DNA of 64,000 nt from Acetobacter sacchari (GCF_017377715.1 NZ_JAFVMF010000004.1:62001-126000); one strand, 5' to 3'; counted from the first letter of the stretch, positions 41,643-51,592 are shown. The notes: generated from the sequence alone by a model not told the origin. Made by a program: numbers and translations.

Positions 41643-43085
41643 TCAGCCCGGCCGATCGTGCGCGTCGAACGCGCTGGCCACCCGCAGAGCCGAGTCGTGC
41701 GCGCGTTTTCCTGTCGCAATGAACCCGCAGACGCCGATAGCGATTCCGAGCCCGACAGACAGCCACCAGACCGGATGCGTCGCGGCGAGGAACGCCGCCG
41801 CGGCTTCTGCTCCTGAACCGACGTGTTCGCCGCTGCGCACGGTTCCCGCGATAGCGACCCCCAATGCGGCGCCGATCTGGCGACTGGTCGATGCAACCGC
41901 AGCCGCCACTCCGGCGCGCGATCGCGGCATTCCGGACACGGCGGCATTGGTTATCGGCGCGTTGCACATCCCGAAACCACATCCCGCGACCGCGTAAGCT
42001 ATGGTCAACAACCAGTCAGGCGTGCCCGCACTCAGCCCGGTCAACAAAACCGCACCCAACGTCAGTCCCAAGGACGCCAGAAGGAAAGGTAAGCGCGAAC
42101 CTCTGGCTGCGATCAGGCGCCCCGCCAGAGGCGCACAGATCATCACCGAAAGCGCAAAAGGCATTAGCCTGATCCCTGCCCTCGCAGGAGAAAGCCCCCG
42201 CACGTCCTGCAAGTAGATCGTATTGAGGAACAGCAGGGCGGAAAAAACCGCGAAACACATAACGGCCGACACAGTGGCGAGGGCGAACGGCAGCGACCGA
42301 AAAAAACGAAAATCGAGCATTGGCCGAAGCTGTCGGGTTTCGATCACGACAAAGCCTGCAGCCGACACGAGGAAGAGTCCTTCCAGCGCCAGCGCCAGAG
42401 GACTCCCCCAGCCGACATCGGGCCCCTGAATCAACGCCGCAGACAACGCAACGACGGCGGTCGCAATGGCGGCCTGCCCGAAGGGATCGAGGGGCGGAGA
42501 AACAGGCGCTCGCGACTCAGACACGAAGCGAATCGTCATCAACAGGGCGATCAGCCCGATTGGGAGATTGATCCAGAAGACGGCGCGCCAGCCGATGAAT
42601 TCGCTGACGAAGCCGCCCACCATCGGTCCAAGCGCCAAAGCAGCCCCGGACGTCATCCCCCAAACACCAATAGCGCGGGCGCGCTCTTTTGGCTCGACGA
42701 AGACATTCGCGATGATCGACAGCGCCACCGGATTCAGCATCGCCCCGCCAATACCCTGCATGGCGCGCGCCAGAATGAGGGCGGACATCGAACCTGCACC
42801 GCCACATAGAGCCGAGCCTGCGCCAAACATGATGATTCCGGTAAGAAACACCCGCTTGCGCCCGATTCGATCGGCTAGCGCACCTGCCGTCATCAACCCA
42901 CCCGCGACGACGAGGGAGTAGGCGTCGACGAACCATTGCAGCTCGGAGATGCTTGCGTTCAGGGATCTCCGCACCGAAGGCAGCACGACGTTGACGATGG
43001 TGACGTCCATCATCACGAGCGCCAGACTGAGAGAACACGCCACGAGGACGAGATTTCTGGAAACTGCCTTGCTTGCGCCGTTCAT
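41643..43085 (-). CDS. DHA2-family MFS multidrug exporter (EmrB/QacA type)
   Basis: A 480-residue drug:proton antiporter with about 14 predicted transmembrane helices. Early motifs are LALVMMDVTIVNVVLPSVRR with the membrane-embedded Asp (motif D1), GALADRIGRKRVFLTG (motif A) and ARAMQGIGGAMLNPV (motif C/B region). The ATG at 43085 gives the family-typical N-terminus. The ORF extension to 43175 has no membrane helix and is not conserved. No regulator or membrane-fusion partner is adjacent. Substrate unknown. Confidence 0.9.
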   Translation of the reverse strand: MNGASKAVSRNLVLVACSLSLALVMMDVTIVNVVLPSVRRSLNASISELQWFVDAYSLVVAGGLMTAGALADRIGRKRVFLTGIIMFGAGSALCGGAGSMSALILARAMQGIGGAMLNPVALSIIANVFVEPKERARAIGVWGMTSGAALALGPMVGGFVSEFIGWRAVFWINLPIGLIALLMTIRFVSESRAPVSPPLDPFGQAAIATAVVALSAALIQGPDVGWGSPLALALEGLFLVSAAGFVVIETRQLRPMLDFRFFRSLPFALATVSAVMCFAVFSALLFLNTIYLQDVRGLSPARAGIRLMPFALSVMICAPLAGRLIAARGSRLPFLLASLGLTLGAVLLTGLSAGTPDWLLTIAYAVAGCGFGMCNAPITNAAVSGMPRSRAGVAAAVASTSRQIGAALGVAIAGTVRSGEHVGSGAEAAAAFLAATHPVWWLSVGLGIAIGVCGFIATGKRAHDSALRVASAFDAHDRPG

Positions 43086-43206
43086 ACCCGCCCGAATCCC
43101 CCAACGGCCACCTGCCGCCCTTCCGACGAAGAGTCGAAAGCACGCAATGTCGGCCACGACCACGCGTCGCGACACATGCCTGTTTTAACGGGATCGGAAG
43201 GGAAGA

Positions 43207-43280
43207 TGGAGCGGGCGAAGGGAATCGAACCCTCCTCAGAAGCTTGGAAGGCTACTGCATTACCACTATGCTACGCCCGC
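43207..43280 (-). tRNA. tRNA-Gly (anticodon TCC)
   Basis: The acceptor stem GCGGGCG pairs with CGCCCGC, the D-arm contains TAGTGGTAAT, the anticodon loop CTTCCAA gives TCC, and the T-arm has GGTTCGATTCC. The discriminator is T and the 3' CCA is encoded. Length is 74 nt including CCA. Confidence 0.97.
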
Positions 43281-43586
43281 GTCTGGAGCCCCATTACTGC
43301 ACAACCCGCTCGTTCGCAAGACGTCGCCCAACGGTTGCGACGCATAATTCCTCCGCCCCCTGTCGTCGCAATTCGCACACGCCGATTCGAGACGGGCGTG
43401 AGCGGAAATCTTTTCTCAATTCGCAAGCGCCCGACGATTTTTCTTCAGGTGTTTCGTGGTTATCGCCCTCCCCCCTCTTGACTTTAAACGCCCGGCATAT
43501 TCTGTTCCGCCGCCTGCGCCGGGTTAGCCTGGTTGACGGACGGGGAGGTTTTCTTCCACCGCGAGTCATCCGCAGGGCGGTTCCGC
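43281..43586. other. Intergenic region upstream of tRNA-Trp; possible promoter
   Basis: No ORF is supported. A TTGACT hexamer at 43478-43483 and TATTCT at 43498-43503 suggest a stable-RNA promoter for tRNA-Trp-secE-nusG, but the 14-bp spacing is shorter than usual, so the -10 assignment is doubtful. Confidence 0.35.
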
Positions 43587-43663
43587 AGGGGTGTAGCTCA
43601 ATTGGCTAGAGCGCCGGTCTCCAAAACCGGAGGTTGGGGGTTCGAGACCCTCCACCCCTGCCA
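43587..43663 (+). tRNA. tRNA-Trp (anticodon CCA)
   Basis: Acceptor stem AGGGGTG/CACCCCT, D-arm AGCTCAATTGGCTAGAGC, anticodon loop CTCCAAA with CCA, T-arm GGGTTCGAGACC. Discriminator G and encoded 3' CCA. 77 nt. It precedes secE, the common bacterial order. Confidence 0.97.
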
Positions 43664-43824
43664 GATCTTCCCGACCAGACATCCGGTGGGTTTTCCCTTC
43701 GGCTTGTGCGACAGTGGCGCGGGCGGAGTCGGTTTGCCGACGCCGTACGTGTCCGGGGCTAATGGCGAAAGGCGCTGCAAATGCGGCGCGCCAGGGTCCG
43801 AACTCTCTCGATGAAGGGTCATTC

Positions 43825-44019
43825 GTGTCTGTCAGTCCGGTGAATTTCCTGCGGGATGTGGAAGCCGAGGCCAAGAGGGTCACGTGGCCGTCCCGGCGTG
43901 CGACGCTTGTGACGACCGGCGCCGTTCTCGCCATGGCCTCGCTCACTTCCATTTTCTTTTTCGTGGTCGACCAGCTCATAGGTCTGGGCGTTCGCGAGCT
44001 TTTCGGGCTGGGAGGCTAG
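43825..44019 (+). CDS. secE: Preprotein translocase subunit SecE
   Basis: Small SecYEG subunit of 64 residues. The conserved cytoplasmic amphipathic helix FLRDVEAEAKRVTWPSRR precedes a single transmembrane segment, TGAVLAMASLTSIFFFVVDQLI. The GTG at 43825 is chosen because GAAGGG stands six bases upstream and it gives the family-typical length. The reading frame itself is open further upstream, including an ATG at 43762, but that stretch is not SecE-like. The nusG start follows after nine bases. Confidence 0.93.
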   Translation: MSVSPVNFLRDVEAEAKRVTWPSRRATLVTTGAVLAMASLTSIFFFVVDQLIGLGVRELFGLGG

Positions 44020-44028
44020 AAGACCGAA

Positions 44029-44559
44029 ATGGCCAAGCGTTGGTACGTGGTCCACGTCTATTCGGGCTTTGAGAAAAAAATCGCCAGCCACATCATGGAG
44101 CAGGCGGCCCAGAAAGGCCTTGCCGATCACATCGATCAGGTGCTGGTCCCGTCGGAAGACGTGGTTGAGGTTCGCCGCGGACAGAAGGTCAACTCCGAGC
44201 GGAAGTTCTTTCCCGGCTATGTGCTGGTCAAGATGGAACTGACCGACGAGAGCTGGCATCTGGTCAAGGACACCCCCAAGGTCACCGGCTTCCTTGGCAC
44301 CAAGACCCGCCCGTCTCCGATCCCCGAGGCCGAAGCCGAGCGGATCATGAAGCAGGCGCAGGAAGGCGTGGAACGTCCTCGCGCAGCCGTCTCCTTCGAG
44401 ATCGGCGAGCAGATCCGCGTCGCCGATGGTCCGTTCACGTCGTTCAACGGCGTCGTCGAGGAAATCGACGAAGAGAAGGGCCGCCTGAAGGTCAGCGTCT
44501 CCATCTTCGGCCGCTCGACGCCCGTCGATCTGGAATACGCGCAGGTCGAAAAACTCTGA
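44029..44559 (+). CDS. nusG: Transcription termination/antitermination factor NusG
   Basis: A 176-residue RNA polymerase elongation factor. The NGN domain begins KRWYVVHVYSGFEKKIA and includes FFPGYVLVKMELTDESWHLV. The C-terminal KOW domain has VADGPFTSFNGVVEEIDEEKGRLKV, which contacts Rho or S10. It follows secE directly. Unusually, rplK does not follow: a stem-loop and over 500 bases without a gene come next. Confidence 0.97.
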   Translation: MAKRWYVVHVYSGFEKKIASHIMEQAAQKGLADHIDQVLVPSEDVVEVRRGQKVNSERKFFPGYVLVKMELTDESWHLVKDTPKVTGFLGTKTRPSPIPEAEAERIMKQAQEGVERPRAAVSFEIGEQIRVADGPFTSFNGVVEEIDEEKGRLKVSVSIFGRSTPVDLEYAQVEKL

Positions 44560-44593
44560 CAGGTTCGCCTGCCTTCATTTGAACCAGACGCGC

Positions 44594-44618
44594 GATCGGG
44601 CGGACCATCCGCCTGATC
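44594..44618 (+). terminator. Hairpin after nusG
   Basis: An 11-bp stem from GATCGGGCGGA to TCCGCCTGATC, with one G-T pair and a CCA loop, 35 bases past the nusG stop. No T-tract. It suggests that the secE-nusG transcript ends here. Confidence 0.55.
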
Positions 44619-45043
44619 TGGCTCCGGTGCCGCTTTCAGGCGTCGTCCAGCGCAAGCATGTCACGTCCATCGGCCCCGGTTGAGTCCATCTGCGCCTGGT
44701 GACGTGGCCGCTGTGCTTACAGCTTCACAAGAAGCGTCTGCGGCAGCAGAAACACTTTCAATCAGACAAAATTTGTTGGGCGCTTGAAGAATACTGCCGC
44801 GATAGGGCGTTAGGGTTCTGTCGCATTTGCCGCGTGATCCAGGCGCGGCTTGAATGGCGCCGCGTCCGGTGAGGCCTTGAGCCGCGATAGATAATCTTCG
44901 AAAGAAGCCACAGCGCGGCTTACGTAGCTGCCTCGGCAAATTGCTTTTTTCAACAATTTGGAAAACCGCACCCGTTCCGGCGCCGCCATAAAACAAGCGG
45001 GACGCATCTGGGCCTGCAGCTTTCCGCCCCTGGCGAGTCAGCA
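44619..45043. other. Gene-free region after nusG
   Basis: This stretch is normally the site of rplK in related genomes, but no ribosomal protein frame is present. A minus-strand ORF at 44661-45044 has a random-looking, Cys- and Arg-rich composition and no recognisable domain. Nothing else is seen. Confidence 0.5.
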
Positions 45044-45074
45044 CGCACCGTCCAGCCTTATGGAGGACGGTGCG
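45044..45074 (-). terminator. Hairpin downstream of DUF2501 gene
   Basis: Perfect 10-bp arms CGCACCGTCC/GGACGGTGCG with an 11-nt loop begin 14 bp past the stop codon of the minus-strand gene. No clear T-tract. Confidence 0.5.
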
Positions 45075-45087
45075 CGGAATCAGAGGG

Positions 45088-45564
45088 TCAGAGCAGAGAC
45101 TGCGAGCGCTGCATGACCTGCTGGCACAGGGCGCTTTTTGCGCTCTGGTTCAAGCTGTTCAGCGAAAGCTGGTTGCCGTTTCCGACCTGCAAAAGACCCT
45201 GCTGACCTGCAGAGTAGCCGCTGCCGCCGGTAATAGCCGACTGGCCGTTCAGCGAGTTGAGGGTCGAGGATGCGCTCTGACTGCTGATCAGGTTGTTCTG
45301 CACGCAGTAGCCGAGAACGCCCGTCAGATTGCTGGAGCTGACCGAGGACAGATTCGGCAGACTGCCGTTGAGGAGCGAACTGGCGCCGCCCATACGGTTT
45401 GTCAGAGAGGACGTGCCCTGGCTGACGGCGCCCTGGGCCGCTCCCTGCGCTGCGCCCTGCAGAATGCCGCCGAAGGATTGGGCGTGTGCGGCAGGCAGGC
45501 TGGACACGCCAGCCAGCGAGACAACCAGCGTAGCGAAAGCGCCGCGGAAACGACGAACGTTCAT
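45088..45564 (-). CDS. DUF2501 domain secreted protein
   Basis: A 157-residue protein of the DUF2501 family (E. coli YjjA is a member). A signal peptide is clear: NVRRFRG, a hydrophobic stretch ATLVVSLAGVSSLPA, and cleavage after AHA. The mature part is Gly/Ser/Gln/Asn-rich and ends with the family-like segment VLGYCVQNNLISSQSA and a C-terminal KSALCQQVMQ; the two Cys may form a disulfide. Function unknown. The ATG at 45564 follows AAAGGGAAATCC. The ORF extends 17 codons further, but that part lacks signal character. Confidence 0.87.
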   Translation of the reverse strand: MNVRRFRGAFATLVVSLAGVSSLPAAHAQSFGGILQGAAQGAAQGAVSQGTSSLTNRMGGASSLLNGSLPNLSSVSSSNLTGVLGYCVQNNLISSQSASSTLNSLNGQSAITGGSGYSAGQQGLLQVGNGNQLSLNSLNQSAKSALCQQVMQRSQSLL

Positions 45565-45704
45565 GGGATTTCCCTTTTTAAACTCAGGCCCGGCAAAACG
45601 CTTACACCGGGCCACGCGCCAACATCGACGGGCAATGCGGCAGGAAAGCGGCGCCGGAGAGATCTCGATCCGTCACGGCGACGCTTATGGCGTTTTATCG
45701 CCCG

Positions 45705-47252
45705 TCAGCTCTTCTGGTCTATCGGGCTCCACGCACGTCCGTCACGCGCCAGCAACTCGTCGGCCCCGGCCGGACCCGCCGTGCCTGCTTCGTAGAACTC
45801 CGGAGCTGTCTTCTCGTTGCGCCAGGCTTCGAGCACAGGCTCGACCGAACTCCACGCCACGTCGATATTATCGGCCCGCTGAAACAGCGTCGCATCGCCA
45901 CACAGGCAATCATACAGCAGCGTCTCGTAGCCGACGTTCGGCTCGCGACTGAAGAAATCCGGATAGCGGAAACGAGCCTCGACGTCCGAGAGCCGCATCT
46001 CCGGCCCCGGCTTCTTTGCGGCGAAACAGAGAGTGACCCCCTGCGTCGGCTGCACGTTCAATACGATTCGGTTCGGCGGCGGAGCGTGCGTGTCGGCTGA
46101 AGGAAACAGCGTGAGAGGCGGCCTGCGAAACTCGACGACGATCTCGGTGCGCCGGTTAGACAGAGCCTTGCCGGTGCGCAGGTAGAACGGGACCCCCGCC
46201 CAGCGCCAGTTCTGGATCTCGAGCTTCATCGCGACATAGGTTTCGGTCGTGCTGTCGCGCGCGACGCCGTCGGCGTCGCGATACGACGGGACGGATTTAC
46301 CCTTCACTTCGCCCCTCGTGTACTGGCCGCGCACCACGTTTTCCGGCTCTACCGGCAGAATGGACTCGAACAGCGTCTGCTTGGACGTACGGACCTTCTC
46401 GGCGGCGAAACTGGCGGGCGGCTCCATGGCGACCATGGCCAGCATCTGAAACAGATGGTTCGGCACCATGTCGCGCAACGCGCCCGTGCCTTCGTAGAAC
46501 GAACCCCGGCTTTCGACATTGACCGTTTCGGCGGCGGTGATCTGAACGTTATCGATGTAGTCGCGATGCCATAACGGCTCGAACAGGACGTTGCCAAAAC
46601 GCATCGCGAGGATATTCTGAACCGTCTCCTTTCCAAGGAAATGATCGATCCGGAAAATCTGCTGTTCCTTGACGACGTCGAGAATCCGCCGGTTCAGTTC
46701 CTGCGCGGACTTGAGGTCCGTTCCGAACGGCTTTTCAATCGCGATGCGGCGGAAGCCACCTTCCGGCTCCTTTGTGAGACCCGACGCGCCCAGCGCATCG
46801 ACTGCCGGAGCGAAGAACCGGGAGGGGATGGCGAGGTAGAACACCGCGTTGCTGTCGATATGCGCGGACAGCTTTTTCAGTTCGTCGGGATTCGTGAAAT
46901 CCAGACGCTCGTAGCTCAGGCGGTCCTTGAGCCATGTCCATGCCTCTTCATTGAGGGACGGCGTGTAGAATTCGCCTGCGGCATCCCTCGTGAACGCCTC
47001 CATCATCTCCGTCAGACCCTCGATCCAGCCTTCGAGCGTGTCGTCAGCCATATCGACGCCGACAATTCTGAAGCCGTCGGACAACAATCCGGCGACCTTG
47101 AGGTCGTAGAGCGCTGGCGTCAGCAGGCGTTTCGTCAGATCCCCATGTGCGCCGAAAATAACCAGCGTGCAGTCGGGCGCCGGCTTCCGGCCGGACGGCG
47201 CGATCGGTCGATCCGTGCGCGCGAGTGAAGAAATCGGGCGGGCGGTAGCCAT
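45705..47252 (-). CDS. zwf: Glucose-6-phosphate 1-dehydrogenase
   Basis: Oxidises glucose 6-phosphate to 6-phosphogluconolactone with NAD(P), entry to the pentose phosphate (and Entner-Doudoroff) routes, central in acetic acid bacteria. 515 residues. The N-terminal nucleotide site is LVIFGAHGDLTKRLL, substrate-binding EKPFGTDL and the active-site signature RIDHFLGKE follow. The ATG has a strong GGAGG eight bases upstream. It is divergent from asd with about 270 bp between. No pgl or edd/eda neighbour is in the window. Confidence 0.97.
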   Translation of the reverse strand: MATARPISSLARTDRPIAPSGRKPAPDCTLVIFGAHGDLTKRLLTPALYDLKVAGLLSDGFRIVGVDMADDTLEGWIEGLTEMMEAFTRDAAGEFYTPSLNEEAWTWLKDRLSYERLDFTNPDELKKLSAHIDSNAVFYLAIPSRFFAPAVDALGASGLTKEPEGGFRRIAIEKPFGTDLKSAQELNRRILDVVKEQQIFRIDHFLGKETVQNILAMRFGNVLFEPLWHRDYIDNVQITAAETVNVESRGSFYEGTGALRDMVPNHLFQMLAMVAMEPPASFAAEKVRTSKQTLFESILPVEPENVVRGQYTRGEVKGKSVPSYRDADGVARDSTTETYVAMKLEIQNWRWAGVPFYLRTGKALSNRRTEIVVEFRRPPLTLFPSADTHAPPPNRIVLNVQPTQGVTLCFAAKKPGPEMRLSDVEARFRYPDFFSREPNVGYETLLYDCLCGDATLFQRADNIDVAWSSVEPVLEAWRNEKTAPEFYEAGTAGPAGADELLARDGRAWSPIDQKS

Positions 47253-47518
47253 AAAGCGTTCCTCCGAAATACCGTCCCGCGCCGTATCTGACGCGCGGGA
47301 TCGTCGCCGGTCGCTCGGTCGGACCAGCTTTTGCCTTGGAATTTGGCTGACAGCGCCTTATCGCCAGCGGCGAACAGGGCTTGCCTGCTTTTCAGCCGAC
47401 CCCAATTTGCTCTAGGTGTCACGAGCAAATCCGCGTGACGGTCAACGCGAGACATGCCAGCGCTGCCGGGAATACAACGCCCGCCGGCGCAATGCGTGGA
47501 GAGAAGGGAAACAGGACG

Positions 47519-48541
47519 ATGGGGTATCGTGTAGCGGTTGTCGGCGCCACCGGAGCGGTAGGGCGCGAACTGCTCAAAACGCTGGCGGAGCGGAAGTTCC
47601 CTGTTGACGAAATCGTGGCCCTCGCCTCCCCGCGTTCGACCGGGCGTGAAGTCTCGTTCGGCGACCGCACGCTGAAGGTCGCGAACCTTGAGACGTTCGA
47701 TTTCTCCGGCTGGGACGTCGCCCTGTTCTCCCCCGGCGCTTCGGTGTCCGCCGTGCATGCCCCCCGTGCAGCGAAGGCCGGTTGCATCGTGATCGACAAC
47801 ACGTCCCATTTCCGTATGGAGCCGGACGTGCCGCTGGTGGTGCCGGAAGTGAACCCTCAGGCCCTGCGCAAGGCGAAGCGTGGAATCATCGCGAACCCGA
47901 ACTGCTCGACCATTCAGATGGTGGTGGCGCTGAAGCCCCTGCACGACCTGTTCACGATCAAGCGCGTGGTCGTCGCGACGTACCAGGCCGTCGCCGGCGC
48001 GGGCAAGGACGGCATGGACGAGCTTTTCGCCCAGACCAAGGGCAGCTTCGTCGGCGACCCGCCGAAGATCGAGCAGTTCCAGAAGCAGATCGCATTCAAC
48101 TGCATCCCCCAGATCGACCGTTTCATGGACGACGGCTCGACCAAGGAGGAGTGGAAGATGACGGTCGAGACCCGCAAGATTCTCGATCCCGACATCGCCG
48201 TTCTCGCCACCTGCGTCCGTGTGCCGGTTTTCATCGGTCATTCCGAAGCCATTGCAGTGGAGTTCGAGGAACCGGTCGATCTCGAACGCGCCCAGGAAGC
48301 GTTGCGGGAGGCCGAGGGCGTCGTGCTGATGGACCAGCGCGAGGACGGCGGCTACGTGACGCCGATCGAATGCGTAGGCGAGGATGCGAGCTATGTGTCT
48401 CGCCTGCGAATCGATCCGACGGTGCCGAACGGACTGGCCTTCTGGTGCGTGTCCGACAACCTTCGCAAAGGCGCTGCGTTGAACGCAGTGCAGATAGCCG
48501 AAACCATGGTGGCGCTGGGTCTGCTCGACAAGGCCGCCTGA
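47519..48541 (+). CDS. asd: Aspartate-semialdehyde dehydrogenase
   Basis: NADPH-dependent reduction of aspartyl phosphate to the semialdehyde, the branch point for lysine/DAP, threonine, methionine and isoleucine. 340 residues. The N-terminal VAVVGATGAVGRELL cofactor site, the catalytic Cys in NPNCSTIQMVVALKPL and QTKGSFVGDPPKIEQFQKQIAFN are intact, with the His of VFIGHSEAI. The ATG at 47519 is chosen because the glycine-rich loop starts at once; 46 upstream in-frame codons are not conserved. Tandem stem-loops follow. Confidence 0.97.
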   Translation: MGYRVAVVGATGAVGRELLKTLAERKFPVDEIVALASPRSTGREVSFGDRTLKVANLETFDFSGWDVALFSPGASVSAVHAPRAAKAGCIVIDNTSHFRMEPDVPLVVPEVNPQALRKAKRGIIANPNCSTIQMVVALKPLHDLFTIKRVVVATYQAVAGAGKDGMDELFAQTKGSFVGDPPKIEQFQKQIAFNCIPQIDRFMDDGSTKEEWKMTVETRKILDPDIAVLATCVRVPVFIGHSEAIAVEFEEPVDLERAQEALREAEGVVLMDQREDGGYVTPIECVGEDASYVSRLRIDPTVPNGLAFWCVSDNLRKGAALNAVQIAETMVALGLLDKAA

Positions 48542-48549
48542 TCACGCGC

Positions 48550-48606
48550 GGGAGGGCGCCGCCCTCCCCGGATGCGCCTCGCTCCCGGCGAGCCAGAGCG
48601 AGGCGC
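48550..48606 (+). terminator. Tandem stem-loops after asd
   Basis: First an 8-bp stem GGGAGGGC/GCCCTCCC with a 3-nt loop (48550-48568), then an 11-bp stem GCGCCTCGCTC/GAGCGAGGCGC with an 11-nt loop (48574-48606), just after the asd stop. No poly-T, but the structures are very stable. Confidence 0.6.
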
Positions 48607-48797
48607 CTTCAGGAGCGTTAATCGGAGTCACACCTCCGGCCACCCTGCGGGTTTACCCGCGTGATTGCCGCGCGGCTCCTCTCGGTCTCGTGTCCCGCTC
48701 TCGAATTGACCCCCGAAATCCTGCGGCGTAGGACCGATTCCACAACGACGTCGGTTTATTAACCGGCGTTCATGTGTAACGACGCGGGAAGGCGACG

Positions 48798-49268
48798 ATG
48801 CAGGATGTCCGGGAAGCGCTTTATGTCGGGAGCCGTAGCGACGGCACTCTAATTCGACGACCAATGTCGCCGCATCTTCAGGTCTACAAGATGCGTCTGT
48901 CGATGTTTCTGTCGATCTCCAACCGAATCACCGGTGTCGCCGCCACGGCGGGTTCAGCGCTCGGCGTAGCGTGGCTGGCCTCTTTGGCGAGCGGACCGAA
49001 GTCCTTCGCCACGGCGCGGAAGGTGACCGGAAATCCCTTGGGGCAGGTCGTGCTTGCAGGCTGGATCCTGTCTCTGGTCTGGCACACGGTCGGCGGGCTG
49101 CGTCACTTCATCTGGGATGCGGGCCATCGTTACGACAAGCAGGAACTCAACGAAGACGGCCCTGTCGCCGTCGGCGTGATCGCGGGATTCGGCCTGACGC
49201 TGGCCGCCGCCCTGCTCTGCGTGTCCGGCGTCCGCGCCAGCCGACGCGCCAAGGCGAAGGGGATCTGA
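48798..49268 (+). CDS. sdhC: Succinate dehydrogenase cytochrome b556 subunit
   Basis: Membrane anchor of complex II, 156 residues, with three predicted transmembrane helices. RPMSPHLQVYKMRLSMFLSIS and the following NRITGVAA mark the first helix with the quinone-site Ser and Arg. The heme-ligand His lies in WHTVGGLRHFIWDAGH. In the first motif an Asn stands where many SdhC proteins have His before the Arg. It is the first gene of sdhCDAB. The ATG follows GAAGG. Confidence 0.94.
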   Translation: MQDVREALYVGSRSDGTLIRRPMSPHLQVYKMRLSMFLSISNRITGVAATAGSALGVAWLASLASGPKSFATARKVTGNPLGQVVLAGWILSLVWHTVGGLRHFIWDAGHRYDKQELNEDGPVAVGVIAGFGLTLAAALLCVSGVRASRRAKAKGI

Positions 49269-49272
49269 TTCA

Positions 49273-49692
49273 ATGGATGCTTCGGTTTCACCGCGTCACG
49301 AAGTGATGCGCTCCCAGCTCGGCCGCGCGCGCGGCCTGGGCTCGGGACATTCGGGCACCGCACACTGGATCGCGGAACGCGTATCGGCTGCGACTTTGCT
49401 GCCTCTTTCGGGCTGGTTCGTCGTCCAGATGTTCCGCCTCGGCGGTGCTGATTACGAAGACGTGACGAAATGGGGCGGCAAGCCCGTCAACGCCACGATG
49501 CTCGCGGCGCTGGTCATCTCCAGCTTCTACCACGCCGAAGTCGGCCTGCAGGTGATCGTTGACGATTACGTTCACGGCAAGGCTCATCTTCCGACCAAGC
49601 TGCTGGTCCGCTTTGGAACCTGGCTCGTCGGGCTGCTCGGCGTCATCGCCGTGCTGAAGCTCGCGCTGGGCAAATCCTCCTCGCGGTCCTGA
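49273..49692 (+). CDS. sdhD: Succinate dehydrogenase membrane anchor subunit
   Basis: Second membrane anchor of complex II, 139 residues with three hydrophobic segments. Family features include [20 protein letters not shown], a first helix around [13 protein letters not shown], and the helix with [17 protein letters not shown], which carries the heme/quinone His and the conserved DDY. It starts four bases after sdhC stops. Confidence 0.94.
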   Translation: MDASVSPRHEVMRSQLGRARGLGSGHSGTAHWIAERVSAATLLPLSGWFVVQMFRLGGADYEDVTKWGGKPVNATMLAALVISSFYHAEVGLQVIVDDYVHGKAHLPTKLLVRFGTWLVGLLGVIAVLKLALGKSSSRS

Positions 49693-49780
49693 CCGTATCG
49701 CGCCGGGCGGCCCGCAAGCGGGCGCGCGTCGGCTTTCGCAGTACTCTGACTGGTCGCAAGACAACGGGAGCGCCGTCGTA

Positions 49781-51592
49781 ATGAACGCTATTTCCTCTCC
49801 CTCGCGGGGAGCCTACCGGATCGTCGATCACGCCTATGACGTGGTCGTCGTCGGCGCCGGAGGCTCCGGCCTTCGCGCCACCCTCGGCATGGGCGCCGCG
49901 GGACTTTCCACCGCCTGCGTCACCAAGGTTTTCCCCACGCGCAGCCACACCGTCGCAGCGCAGGGCGGCATTGGCGCGTCGCTGGGCAACATGCAGCCGG
50001 ACAACTGGCGCTGGCACATGTACGACACCGTGAAGGGGTCGGACTGGCTGGGCGATCAGGACGCCATCGAATACATGTGCCGTGAAGCCGTTCCGGCGGT
50101 TCACGAGCTTGAGCATTTCGGCGTGCCGTTCTCCCGCACCGAAGACGGCAAGATCTACCAGCGCCCGTTCGGCGGCCACATGAGCGAATACGGCAAGGCG
50201 CCGGTTCCCCGCGCCTGCGCCGCCGCCGACCGCACCGGCCATGCGATCCTGCACACGCTGTATCAGCAGTGCCTGAAGCATAACGTCGAGTTCTTCGTTG
50301 AATATTTCGCCGTCGACCTGATCATGGACGATGAAGGCGCCTGTCGCGGCGTGATGGCCTGGTGTCTGGACGACGGCACGATGCATCGCTTCAACGCGAA
50401 GACGGTTGTTCTTGCCACCGGCGGATACGGCCGCGCCTACCTGTCGTGCACCTCCGCCCATACCTGCACCGGCGACGGCGGCGGCATGGCGATGCGTGCA
50501 GGCCTGCCGACGCAGGACATGGAGTTCGTACAGTTCCATCCGACCGGCATTTATCCGGCGGGTTGCCTTCTGACCGAAGGCTGCCGTGGCGAAGGTGCAT
50601 ACCTGACAAACTCCGAAGGCGAGCGCTTCATGGAGCGTTACGCGCCGACGGCGAAGGATCTGGCGTCGCGCGACGTCGTGTCGCGCGCCATGACCGTCGA
50701 GATCAACGAGGGACGCGGCTGCGGCGCGAAGCAGGACCACATCATGATGCATCTTGAGCATCTGGGGTCCGACCTGCTGCATGAGCGTCTGCCGGGCATC
50801 ATCGAGACGTCGCGCGTCTTCGCAGGCGTGGACGTGACGAAGGAGCCGGTGCCGGTTCTGCCGACAGTTCACTACAACATGGGCGGCATCCCGACGAACA
50901 TTCATGGCGAGGTGGTTCGTCCGACGGATGACAACCCTGACGCTGTCGTGCCGGGCCTGATGGCCGTGGGCGAAGCGGCATGCGTGTCCGTTCATGGCGC
51001 CAACCGTCTGGGCACGAACTCGCTGCTCGACCTGATCGTCTTTGGTCGCGCCGCGGCTCGCCGCGCCGCCGAGATCATCAAGCCGAACGACTTCGTTCGC
51101 CCACTGCCCGCCGGGGCTGGAGAGTTCGCGCTCGACCGTCTCGACAAGGTTCGCAACGCCAAGGGCGGCACGCATGTCTCCGAACTGCGTGACCGTCTGC
51201 AACGCGACATGCAGGCCCACGCTGCGGTGTTCCGCACCGAGGACAGCCTGAAGGAAGGTTGCGACAAGATTCAGGAGATCTGGAAAGGCTCCAGCGACAT
51301 GTCGATTTCCGACCGTTCGCTGATCTGGAACAGCGACCTGATGGAAGCGTTGGAGTTCGACAACCTGCTCGCCAACGCCACCGTGACGCTGGAGAGCGGA
51401 CTCGTCCGCCACGAAAGCCGCGGCGCCCACGCGCGCGACGATTTCGAGGACCGCGACGACAAGAACTGGATGAAGCACAGCGTATCGTGGCTGAATGACA
51501 AGGGTGAGACGACGATGACGTATCGCCCGGTCCATATGAAGACCCTGACCGACGAGGCCGAGGTCTTCCCGCCGAAGAAACGCGTCTACTAA
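49781..51592 (+). CDS. sdhA: Succinate dehydrogenase flavoprotein subunit
   Basis: Catalytic subunit oxidising succinate to fumarate, 603 residues. The FAD-binding [16 protein letters not shown], the covalent-FAD His in [15 protein letters not shown], and the substrate region with [22 protein letters not shown] are intact. The C-terminal FAD site includes [15 protein letters not shown]. It follows sdhD after 88 bp. Acetic acid bacteria of the Gluconobacter type lack this enzyme, so a complete operon argues against that genus (established knowledge, applied by inference). Confidence 0.98.
   Translation: MNAISSPSRGAYRIVDHAYDVVVVGAGGSGLRATLGMGAAGLSTACVTKVFPTRSHTVAAQGGIGASLGNMQPDNWRWHMYDTVKGSDWLGDQDAIEYMCREAVPAVHELEHFGVPFSRTEDGKIYQRPFGGHMSEYGKAPVPRACAAADRTGHAILHTLYQQCLKHNVEFFVEYFAVDLIMDDEGACRGVMAWCLDDGTMHRFNAKTVVLATGGYGRAYLSCTSAHTCTGDGGGMAMRAGLPTQDMEFVQFHPTGIYPAGCLLTEGCRGEGAYLTNSEGERFMERYAPTAKDLASRDVVSRAMTVEINEGRGCGAKQDHIMMHLEHLGSDLLHERLPGIIETSRVFAGVDVTKEPVPVLPTVHYNMGGIPTNIHGEVVRPTDDNPDAVVPGLMAVGEAACVSVHGANRLGTNSLLDLIVFGRAAARRAAEIIKPNDFVRPLPAGAGEFALDRLDKVRNAKGGTHVSELRDRLQRDMQAHAAVFRTEDSLKEGCDKIQEIWKGSSDMSISDRSLIWNSDLMEALEFDNLLANATVTLESGLVRHESRGAHARDDFEDRDDKNWMKHSVSWLNDKGETTMTYRPVHMKTLTDEAEVFPPKKRVY

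Noticed and set aside
44661-45044. 127-codon minus-strand ORF after nusG
   Set aside because: No domain, unusual Cys/Arg content, and no ribosome-binding site; probably non-coding.
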